Positions 27,401 to 39,400 of a DNA stretch of 64,000 nt are shown in pieces. The position numbers and the translations under genes are program-made. Source of the stretch: Climacteris rufus (Eukaryota > Chordata > Aves > Passeriformes > Climacteridae); contig VZRZ01007791.1 of the NCBI GenBank assembly GCA_013398175.1, positions 1,544,456 through 1,608,455 of the forward strand, written 5' to 3'. Each line of letters starts with the position of its first letter. The first letter of the stretch is position 1. The notes under the pieces were generated by a model. That model was not told the DNA's origin, made no database searches, and saw only the letters and a program-made list of their open reading frames with translations.

Positions 27401-30400
27401 ACACTTATCAGGGTCCCTGAGGGAAACAATTATGTCAGAGCTAATTTCTCTGGTACCTAGGACTCTCCCCAAGGGAGGAATATTCCCAATTTGATGACTT
27501 TATTTCCCACGGGTTCTATGTTGTTCACTCATCTCACACAGACAGATTTACCATCAATTTTACAGTCCTCTCACATCTCAATTTGTGATCTGTAGATATT
27601 TCAAATTGGAATGGTGACAGCATAAAGCCTCCAAATCATAGAAGTTCTGAGAAAGGACCATAAAAGCCCCTGAGATTTATGATGCACAAAAGAATTTCAT
27701 TTGTGACTTGAAAACTTGAAATGCCAGCTTGGTAAAATAAAGTTGATGTTTTCAAATCAAAGTGTCTGAGCCAAGACATGAAATGGAACTTTATTTTCAA
27801 GAATATGAGTGTCTCTGTAACACTGGACATCAGGAAGAAGATACACACACACCTTTGCAATTCTTGTAGACAGGTTGCTCACATACACACAGGTTCCCTC
27901 CTTGGTGAGTGAGTGCCCCCATTCCCCCCAAACCCAGATGACAGTACTTTCAAAAGCTGTGCCATGTAGAACAAGGTTTGTGTGACCTGGATGTCTCTAC
28001 TTGGTATGACAAAGGCAACAGGGGTGTTCAAGTCCAGCCACAACAGCAGTTAATAATCCAAATTGTTTAGGTCTCTGCTGGAGCATGAGCCTGAGGATGT
28101 CATGGAATATGCATGAACTACAGTTCAAACAATATCATTTATCATGGAGCAGAAATTTTATCTTTGCCTGCTTGTCCCCATTTATGCCACTCTGGGTGAT
28201 TCATGGCCAGGGAGCGATGTGTTCCGGGATGGGGCTGACACGGCGACCGCGGCACGGGGAGGTCAACTGAACCATTATGCTTTTATGGAATCAGAATAAA
28301 GTATGACTGAACCTCGAGCATGTGCTGCATAAACATGTGAGAAGAGATCTTGGCAACGTTACCCAAGCCTGAAAGGGGAATGCCCTGAGCTGAAATGAAA
28401 GATCAAACCAGCCAGGGAGTAGTAACAGCTTTTACTATAAATATTACTTCACTCTTTCTCTCTTTCTTAGCCAATTCTATTAAGTTTTTCAAAGAGGTAA
28501 GACCAAAAGGCCTTTAAGCTTAGGGCCCCACAATCAAGGTGTGCAATCAGTCTGGTAAAAACATAGTTCTTACAAACAGGAAGCTTTAACCACTGAACTA
28601 AAAACCTGGGATGGTCTCCAATCTGTACAAATGTGCTATACAGAGATTCACCATCAAACCCTTCCCCCTATCCCTGAACTTCTCTAGTTGATGCAACCAG
28701 TATCAGGTGAAAAAAATTATCTTCACAATAATAAATAAATTTCCAGGGTGTCAGATGTGGGGGAATTATTACTCACAACCACATAAAGATCCCTTAAGTA
28801 TCACTTATTCAACTGGGCAGACATACCAAAATCAAAACCAAATCAAAAGAACAAACTTTAACCCTGTACTGAGAAGTGATCCCACAAACTGCACGGTAAT
28901 ATGGGAAAATAAAGCTGTATTGCTTCAGCAGGAAAACAGAAAATTTATTCCAAGTGTATTTTACCATGAAATTGTCCAAAATAGTGAAATTTGGGAACAG
29001 AACTTTACACCAAAGACAAATCCTTTCTCCCTCAGCAACACTAATGTGTGGGGGTGAACTGTCTGCCTCTCTTGATCTACTTATGGACAAGAAAGATACT
29101 TGTGTTTGCTCCCACCAGCAGCCATGCAGCAAAGCATGAGGATTTGGATGCAAAATAACCCATCTTCTCCAGCTGAGGGAAACAGATACTCTTATGACCA
29201 GGCTTAAGACCAAAAAAAATATTCCAATTAGACTGAAACAAATTAAGATGTTTCTAGTACGTTTTCTCTGTTTTCTAATGCCTCAAAAACACTGTGAGAG
29301 TTCAGGATGAAACTGCACAGCAGCAGGAGAAAAACAGCAGGAAGGAAACTTTCTGTGACAGAGAATCTCAGATGTGTGCTGCTCTTGTCTACAGCACACA
29401 AACCTACAGCCAGCTGATACCATGCCTGGAAACTTCATGCCCAGCATGAGCTTTGCCTACTGAGCTGTGGTTTAATAACTTCTGCATGTCCTCTGAATTG
29501 CTAGAGCAGTTGGTGGAGCTACAAGAAGAACTACAAAGACATGTCTGTGAGGTGAATGTGCCAGTTCCATGGCTGAAGTGATTTATGCAGCACCTGGTCA
29601 CCACAACATTGGCCGTAACTTGGCTCAGCTCCCTGAATCAGTCTCAGAAACATTATGCAGAATTTGTGAATCGGTCCAAACCACAAAATGTTCCTGATAG
29701 TCACATATCCCTGAAAATTCACAGATTTATGTTCCCACGGTAACCCCTGAGAAGCTGTGTATCACCCATGTTTTGGTGGACAGAAGCTGAGGAAAAAATA
29801 CTCCCTTGTACAGCTGGTTAAAACATTTCTACCACTCTGGTGGTTTCAAATCTTTGTGAGATATTAGAGAGTGTTTGCTTAGTATGAATCCCAATCACCA
29901 CACAGAGGACCATGTGCTTGAACAAACTGCAGTTTTGGAAGGCTGCTTTGGAGATGCTGGATAAAACTGAACATGGTTCCAATCCTACAGGAAGTTCTGT
30001 CAATGCTGCCTCCATGTAACCCTAGTATGGGAGAGAAGTTTGGTAGGTTCATCTAGATATGGTACTCTAGATTTGGAGGAGTTAATCCTGAAAATGAGGC
30101 ACCGAACAAGGAGAGACAGTTTCATAAACCTTGAAACATGATATTAAGATGGTTAAGCTGTCAACTTCGCTATTCTCTTATGGGAGAGACCAAATCATGG
30201 TGAACACTGTGGCAATGGGGGCATCAATGGGATATTAGGAAAACTTGGGAGTTTAAAACAAACTGTAGAACCTAAATTCCACTTTGTCAGATTGCAACAA
30301 TATATGATACAATGGACTAGGTGCAAGACTTTAGTTACAGAAATACTAGGAAGGAATTGTATCAAGATTGTTTCTTCCACTGCTGTAGAAATCTGTGTCA

Positions 30401-33400
30401 CAAAAATACCAACGTCCTGATGCAAGTCTAAACAACAGGAGCAGACACAGTGCAGAGCATCCCTGCATCAGCTTTTCACAATGACTTTTGGGATGCAGAT
30501 GCAGAGTAAAATGCAGGGGTGGCTGAGGTGGGAGATCACCTTTTAGAAACGCTGTCTACCTTTAGGGAACTGCAGAGCAATCCAGGGAAAAAAAGTATTC
30601 ATGTGGTGGGCAAAGCCTTGGCTTTTGTCAGTAAGTGAAGAGCCTTGTCTGCCTACACTAAGCAAGGGCTGTCCAAGGACAGGAATACTCCAGGGAGATG
30701 CACCAGGATGTATTTGGGTACAAAGGCACCATCTGATCACAACACCAGCTCCACTGCCCAGCAGGCTGTTTTGGCAGCAAACGGAGATTCCTGAAAGGAC
30801 ATTTTGGCACTTAACTGTTCCTCTGAATTGGAGATTTATCCCATAGTGTGCTGATGCAGATTAACAGCAAAGTCTGAGGTTTTATTATAGTTGCAGAAAT
30901 TTCAGCAGGTCAATAAACACTGACAATGGCAAGTGCAATTTGCAGTTGCATTCTGGCAGGTTACTGACCCATCACTGCCCCTAATTCTGTGTCCTTCTCA
31001 GGAGAAATGAGCTGCTTTCCCACTTCACTAGGGGAGGCACGTAGGTACTGCTGAATCTTTTAAGCCTATGCATTTGACTTCTGCATTTATACAGATGATA
31101 TCTGGCATCTGGTGATGAGGAACAGGTATGGGAGCTGGGTGTTTGGCAGAGCAAAAGTCTTCACAATCACCTGGACCAGAACTTGTAGGAAGGACAGTAC
31201 AGGCTACAGAGGACAGTCTTTGGGCATATATCTCACTTAGGCTTCAAAGGACTTGGGCCAAAATTAAATCTTCACTTCTGGACATCCACCACGTACACAA
31301 AAAAAGAGACTTTTGGAGAACAAGTAAAGGACCTCACACTACCTGCATAGTCCAAAGATGCCAGGCTGGCACACAATGCATTAAGAGCAAGACTGCACAT
31401 GGTAAGTAGATAAGCTATCAGTACCAGAGAGACAGAGATAGCTCACAAGAAGTGTAACTAAAGTGCAGCAAAAGGCCATTGCTCAGCCTTGAGCATCACT
31501 CTGGTTCCTTATCACCATCTCTCCTGCCCCAGTTACTCCCCCATGTATGGGCATGTCTACAGAGTTGATAAGAGTTAGTCTGTCAACTCATCTCAGAACT
31601 CACACATCACAGTGACTCAGGGCTTTCAGCTGCCCTTGAACCTTCCAGATTTGAGGCAGGTTTAATAGTCCTATTGTAATGTGGAAGAAAAGCAAATTGC
31701 CTCTTACACAAATTTCCTGGGGGCTTAAGACTCCCCAGGAAACTGGCACACAGCAATGTGTGGGCAGACACACCTCCACATTCCTCCTGTGCCAGTCATG
31801 CACTTTGCAAAATACATGAGAGGTGTTTATGTTCATATCCTTCTCTACCCATGTCAGAGCTATCCTGTTCTGATGTGGCATTTAGGCTTCTTTATGCTGT
31901 CTTGCCTTTAATTTGCTGCAGATGGGCTGGAAATTTGGTGTAATGCTGAAATGCCCATGCCTGCCAGGTACCTTCAAGTTAGCCTAAAAAACCTAACAGT
32001 AATTAGTGATTCCCAACACAATAAAGTTTTCTAAAATGCAGTTCTCCTGTTAGTGTTGCAATTCTTTGCTAACTTCTTGCACAGTTCCACCTGTTCAGCG
32101 ACTAAGAAACTTTGCAGTCTTTCCCAACGGAAGCCACCTGGCAGTACCACTGTGGATTTTGGCTCCATGCTATGGAACAGAAGCAGCAGGAGCAGGATAT
32201 GAGAAAGCCACTTCACTGCACCCTACCTGGAAATCCTTCCCTGGACCATTTCACAGCAATCATTTATTTATTGCATGGGCACTGTGGACCAGAAAATTCA
32301 GTTCCTCTGGCCCAGTCTCACTGATTTATGCTACTACAACCTCTGTTTTTGAGAATATATATAAAATTTATTTAAAATTATTAATGCACTTAATTTTGAG
32401 CAAGGACAACTCTGTCTTCCAGTAGTAAAGCAGAACTGCAATATGAGTTGGCTTAGCTGGGCTAAAGTAGAGAGAAAATTCCTGTCCTACTGCATCACTC
32501 AGCAATTAGCAATTAAGTGAATCCTCACTAACGAACTGTAGAATGCTCTATTCTGCCTCATAGTGAGCAGCATTAAGACAGAGACATCTTAATTTCAGGA
32601 AGCATTTCTGAAAAATGGGATTTAGAATTTTTTTTTTAATATATGAGGACATTCTTTTTCTTTTTAAATAATGTAATACATTCTAAAATGTAATGCAATG
32701 CAAGTCAGTATACTAGGACCACCTTTTCAGAATAGATAAATGAGTTTATTAAAGAGAAAAATGCAAAGATAATGTATCCTTTTATTGAATCATGAGTAAG
32801 AACCTGTTAAAATTAGAAAGTTAAGGGTCTGTGAACTCACATGGGGTTGATGTCTGCTGCCATACCCAGGACGTGCTGTTCAATGACAAAGGTTCCAAGG
32901 AAACCCTGCTGGAGCATGCAGCCCGTTTCGAGGGAACAGTTCTTTTTAAATGTATTGCTCTGCTTTGCAAGGTTTCTTCTCTTTATTATTTTATAACCTT
33001 GAGGCCATAAAATAATAAATTTAAAAAAATTCAAACTTTGCAAAACTATGCAATATATTCCAAACTTACCAAAGGGCTGGCTCCATGCTCCAGCAGCTTT
33101 CCTAAGTAGCTTTGACCTCACAGAATGGGGCATTCTGGGGCACCACAGTGGAGCAGGCCAGCACAACGTCTAAGCACCTACAATGGGCATAAAAGGTTAG
33201 TTTTTCTTTCAGTTCCTTAGTGAATGCCTCCTTTGGTGTAGTTAATAAATGGATTTAAAAGTACTTTTAACTGCACCTAGTGCAAGAGGTTGCCCTTGCT
33301 TCTTGCCAGGCTCCTAAAACAAAGAGTTCCTATTTAACTCTCAAAACTCCCTAACTCATAAAAAAATGAAGATCTAACTTAATTTCCATATGCCATTAGA

Positions 33401-36400
33401 AATATTAATTTAGTTGATGGAAGTGGTGACAGACAATCATAACTTTACAGTAGAATTCTCTGATTTAGAAATCTGGGTTGGAGTGTTGGGCAGGATTTGA
33501 TTATGCTGAATCTCAAAGGGTCAAATGCAAAGTCACAACATTTTAAGTTATGAAGAGTAGGAGTCTAATAAACTCCAAGATGTATTTTTTCCTATCACAT
33601 CAAATAGTACTCAATTCTGAAATAGTAATGAAATGGAAATTAGGTTTGTAAGTGGAATTAATGAAGCTGTATCTGATGCCAGCTTTCTCCAAATGACAAT
33701 CGCAATTCTAGCAGCCTGAAGTTTTTCTGGTTTAATAAGAACAGGGGATCAGTGACAAAGAAGAGATTGATGTGATGGTTCATAAGACTAGAGTGTTGAT
33801 GGCCTGATCTCAGTTCCTTCAACTCTCTTGTTTCCCTTCTCTTCTTTGAAAATGGTATAAAATTTTCTGTTCCTACTATAAGCTACAAATGAGCACAGAC
33901 TCTGATTGCTTTCTCCCAGAGGCGTGCTGCCTTAATTCACTTGCCAGTCATAAACAATGTTCTCCTCCTGAGAGACTGGATACCATCAGTATTGGGAAGG
34001 ACCCAAAGGCAGCAAATGTTTATTTGTTGCAAAAATGTTTCTGGAAGAAACAAAAATTTTTATATTCAGGAGAGTCATGGGCACCACAAATTACTCGGGT
34101 GTTGGACAGGCCAACATTTCGCTGTGTTTTATGGCTCTATCATGATGTTGCAGAGAAGTTATTCTTGGATGCTCTATGTCCCAGCATTATTCTCTACAAT
34201 AATTTATTCCTTAGCTGAACACTTGTATGGTGCTGTACAGTCCTTCCCTGGACTGCCTGAATGCACCATGGCAGATTTGGCCTAACAGTGCTGACATCAA
34301 GGCAAGCTGGAACACCTCAGTCTAATAAGAAATATTCAAATTACTTTAAAAAAAATCAACATTGTAACAATTTAACTTGAAACAGAGTGATTTAATTAAA
34401 ATCTCATCATTTCTGAAGTTTTTTCCTCAATAGTTTTACTTTTATGTTGAGGAAATAAATCCAAAGTTTTTTGAAACAAAGGCAACTCTAATCCCTTTGT
34501 AAAATCCAAAATAGTATTAGGTAAGTATAGCTTAAATCAAGAGAAACTGAGCAAGAATTAATACAATAACACTCTTAATCTTTAGCCTATTTAATTTTAA
34601 TAGCAAATATTTTAAAAGGGCAATAAACCATGCCAATAGCCTACTTTTAAATAAAGAAAAATTGCTGAAAAGAAATTGTTGCTGTTGTTATCAAATAATA
34701 CTTCCTTCAGGTATTTCGTAAATTGGTACAAAGTTTATCCAAAGTACTTTTAATGCCCTGGATTATTTTAATTTTAGTAGCTAAAAACAGCAGCAGTGCT
34801 AACACCAAAGAACTTTCTATGGAGAGAGCAAGGACGCCGTGACTCTGAGATGCCTTCATCAAAATGGGATCCATTAACATCCCCATAATTCCTTCCCTTG
34901 GCCTCTGCATTAACCCAGTTAACTTAAAAAAAATGAATCGATGGACCTGCTTGCAGTGCTGAACTGTAACTTCCCTGGAGTACAGAGACTGACAGAATTG
35001 TTTTATTTCTTAACTTATTTACAAAATAAGCTGATTCACATTTCACTATAAATGTTTTGTTTTCTGATAACTTTGCTACTGCCATACAGTACCTGCAAGA
35101 AAACACACTTCCACATGTCTGCAAAAATCACGTCCTAAAGTCCTGCAAATGAGGAAGCCCCTGATATCTACTCCTGCTTTCGGATTAGAGAATGAGAAAG
35201 AGGACACGAGGAAACCACTTCCTTAAGGTAATATTGGTAAAGCACTGCTCTCATCAGATAAAAGCAGCCACACTGTGCAGAGACAGCAATAAAACAGCAG
35301 GAGGTCAACAGGCAGCCTGTATGCTCTGTACTTCTGAGTCTAAATACCTACAGCCATGCCCACCTAAAACAAAGCACATCCCCCATGCAGCACTTTCCAC
35401 AGAGCTTCCAGCAATTCCGACTGCCTGTGGCAGTCCCAGAGGCACTGTCTGTTCTTCCAGCCCTTTCATCACTCACATCATCAGTTTTGTTGTGTGACAG
35501 CACAATGGAAAGCGTGTTTCAGAAAAGGCTGAGGAGAAGCCTCACCTGCAGAGACACCAGAGGACAAAGCCGAGTCCACAGTAGGGGTCCAAGCAGATCG
35601 CCACTTCCCGGGAGGGATAAAGCTCACACTGCAGCTTAATAGAACGACAAAAGGCACTAGTGGCTGCATGAGACATCTGAAAGACAACAGCAAAGCAATT
35701 AAAATGATCAACTGTGTCGTTGGAAGGCTCACTCCCAGATGCACCAAGTGTTTACATCAATTAGAGGATAGAAACCCCAAATAAATATTGACTTTATGCT
35801 CAGTGCAAGCTCACAGGTAATTTATATCTAAGAAAACATAATTTTCCTTCAAGAGGGCATCCAAATAATTGTGAAAGGGGAGAGAAGACAGAATGAATGA
35901 TATGTTTGAAGTGATTTAGGAAGAAAGCTGTGAGTGGTTTAAAGATGTGCTCCAAGCTGTATGCAAAGCTAATGATAACATGCTACACTTTCTGCACGAA
36001 TAAAGGAATGAATGACTGAACAAAACATTTTGTTGATCATCAGTAACATATCTTGAAGTAGGTATTTCTTAATAAAATAAATTAAAAATGCCAATGCACT
36101 TTTTAAATTGAAAGGGATTTTCCAGCAAAACAGTACTAAGGACCTAATCGTTCAGTGATAAAGATCCCAAACAAACTTGGTAAAGTTTCTGTAAAATATC
36201 TTCATGTTATCCTGCTCCTAGTTGAGAAACAGGCTCTTAAAATCTTGGTAAGGAAGCTCTCAGAGATAAAACGAGATGAAAGTAGAAATAAAAAACCTGA
36301 TCAAAAGGAGATCCTTCTGACTTTTTCCTAGTGTTAGGATGCTTTCCACACTCACCCATCCTGAATTACAAGTTCTAATGACAATGGAAACAGAAAAATA

Positions 36401-39400
36401 TCTTTTAATCTTCGTCCTCTCTATTAGTAACAAGAAAGATACCAGTGTTAGAAACACAGTCTGGATGGGATTTAACTTACCAAATCTTTGATCTCTGCCA
36501 CACAGGGAGCTGGTTGCCTTACATACTTACTGCTCACTGAGAGTTGATGGAGGAAAAGGGGCATGTGGAAGGTAAAATTTATTTGATCTTAAAGTAAACA
36601 GGGAAATAAAGCTCCAGAAGTGACTTTTCCTCCATTCCAGTGACAGCCATAACTGAGGCTGGATGTGTTCCAAGTGATGCAAAAAGACCAGTTCAGAATG
36701 GGTGTCTGCACGGTGATCATCTGAAGTTTGCAGATTAATTTCTCTGTAGCTGAATCAAGACCACTTTTTTCACACAGAATTAAACTGAACTGTATTGACA
36801 CAGAACTGCTGCTATTCTGTGAATTTTTACACCATTCTTTAAGCTACTAAAAATAATGAGAGTAAATGCAAGTGGAATCTACTATTTTCAAAGTGATTAC
36901 AAAAGATATATTAACTTATTAGAAACCAAAAGAGTTATTCAGCCATTTCTTTTAATTTACTACCACTGCATTATGAATATAAGCCTTGTAGCCTCTTTTG
37001 ATCTTTTTATAATTAATTAATTAATCAGTAATGATGATATAGTAGATGGTAGCTGTTTACATAAACTTGCTGAGTCAGTGACCTGCAGGCTTTGTGACCC
37101 AGATATTAGAAGCTGATCAAGAATTCCTTGACAGATGTATCTGTATTCCCCTCTAGCCACACTCAGAAAGGCTCATTGACTTCTCCTGCCTTTGACTATC
37201 TTTGAAGTTTTCCAAATACTTGCTTTGCATAGTTAGTAGTCATTTCTGCAAGTTTGATAAAGTGTTATTCAGACCTGATTTAATACAGATGACTGCATCT
37301 GAAACAATCATTTGAGGCTCCTTCTAGAAGAAATGAAGACTTATGTGACATTCACTCTTTTAAAAAATAGATGTTTTAGGTAAGTCAGATAAATTTCACC
37401 CTGAAAGTCCCCGCTTCTCTCTGTTGGCTATTGAGGAGCCCAATGACTACTCCACATCTCTAGGCATTGTAGCTACTCAAAATTAGACAGAATGAACGTT
37501 GCAGGAGTGTCCAATGTGACCATCAGCCAGCTGAACCATTTAACCATCAGTCAGCCTCACGCTGGTCACTTCACCAGCTCTGTGCTTCAAATTCTTCACA
37601 CCAAAACAGGGAAAATTATGCTTGCTTTGTTTATAAAGTATGCTGACAGTTTCTGCCAATAGATGGATGACACCAAAGAGTATGAGGAATTCAATATAGG
37701 CTCTAAGTGTGATGCATCAGCAGAGATTGCTGAAGTAATCATAACCCTTGGATATGCAACAAATAGGAGTAAGGAAGTAAGAAGTAAGAAGTAACAGAGT
37801 GATTTTACTGTGCCTTGGTAAAACCAGTAGTGGGATAATACATAAGTTAGCAGATAGGAAAAACAGATTTGATGAATTGTGCCCATAGGGTTGGAGAAAA
37901 TGGCAGAATAGATTTAAAGAGCCCAAGACGCTTGTGCTTATCAGAAAAATCCATCAATGAATTTTTGCTGCTTACTCTAGCACCGCACTAGGTAAATATA
38001 CCAGACAAATCATCAGGTCCCTTAGCTGCATGAAGAAGAGAATATTGATAACCAACGGACATTAGCTGAGCTGCAATAAAAAGGGAGCAATGAATGGGCA
38101 CTGGAACGAGCAGGAAAAGGATGACAGAGTCTCAGTTCCTTCATAAAACAGAAATAACAGATGCATAAGTTGAAAAATGCTTCAGGCAGACAAACTAGAG
38201 GTCTATCCACAGGAGTACTGGAATGAAATTTTTACTCTGAGGAGGAGGAGAGGGGTTAAACCCACAACACACAGTCCTGTAGCAAGTACAGAAGAACTAA
38301 TTTATTATTAACGGCATCACACAATGACTGCAAGGGAGGAAACGCTTCCATTTCCAGTACCAAAAATCATGAGCAGTTACAAATCAGGAGCAACCACCTG
38401 CCAGCCCAGCAGGACAGCAAGCATGGCAGCTTTACCAAGAAGTCCCTACCTTTACCCCTGCCAGCATGCCAGTTGTGGAGACACTGAAGTCAAGGTAAGC
38501 AAGCGTTTCAGGGTTGGAAGGTTTGTAGATCTGCGCAGGCCGCTTCTTTGGCAAATCGTCTGGTGGGACAGAGACAGAACACGTGTGTGCCTCGCTGCCA
38601 GGCAGGGATCAGACAGAGCTCTGAGAGCCTGCCAAGCACAGAGATTTAACAGACAGAGGTGCCCTAAGCCCAGCACTTACCTGTATCTAGGACGGGAGGC
38701 CATGTCCTGATATCCACTGCTGCCGCCGCCTCTCGCGACCGTAACAGTTTACATATTAATTGCGTAGTCATCAAGCAGGCAGAGCGGCTCACCTAGAAAT
38801 TTAAGAAGTAAATAATAACACGATGGGATACTAATTAACTCTCCCAGGAAAACCAGCAAGACCCTGGCTTATTTTCTGCCACAACAGGACACAGGTATAT
38901 TGGCCTCATGTTTTCTGATCAGCAGGTAGAAAGTTGCACAAAAAATGCAACTCACAAAGCAGACAAAGTCGTGTGAGTTTAATAAATTACATGAAAATTG
39001 CACTTTGAGAAGAGAATTACAATGAAACTAAAGACACCTTAATAGTGAGAATGTGACTTTTCCAACACACTGTGTCAGTTCTCACCCCAAAGTGCCAGTA
39101 AAGAAGACTGTGTCCAAAACATTTCCTATGTGATGATAATATATCCTGGTTTATAAACAATATTTTCACATATAACAAAACACAGCCTGCCATTTTATAT
39201 GAACAATTTTACTACCTTAAGTTAATTTTATGTTAGCCATGTGTTTCCAATTCCTGTGCTAGTGATAAACCACTAGGAACTCTTCTGGCACTGGCAAAAG
39301 TAGCTCTAGATCAGAACTTGTAAAAGTGGTACAAAGAAAGGAAAGGTGAGCTTACTGCAAATACCCTCTGCACTGAATTTTAGATGACACATGCTGAAGG

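Larger units (their letters stand above)
26825..35545 (-). other. DIP2C: DIP2C intron, 8.7 kb
   Basis: This intron lies between exons 13 and 14. It holds a CpG-rich patch at 28211-28262 and an unassigned exon-like open segment at 32838-32925. The stretch around 29400-30450 is of mixed composition and could be a degraded transposon, but I cannot name it. No other gene is supported. Confidence 0.9.

Noticed and set aside
29400..30450. Possible degraded transposon
   Set aside because: No ends, target duplications or recognisable consensus pieces. I cannot name it, so it is only mentioned under the intron.
37740..37800. Short AAGTAAG-type direct repeats that could suggest an array
   Set aside because: The units are only 7-8 bp and adjacent. 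They are simple slippage, with no spacers as in a CRISPR array and in a vertebrate context.
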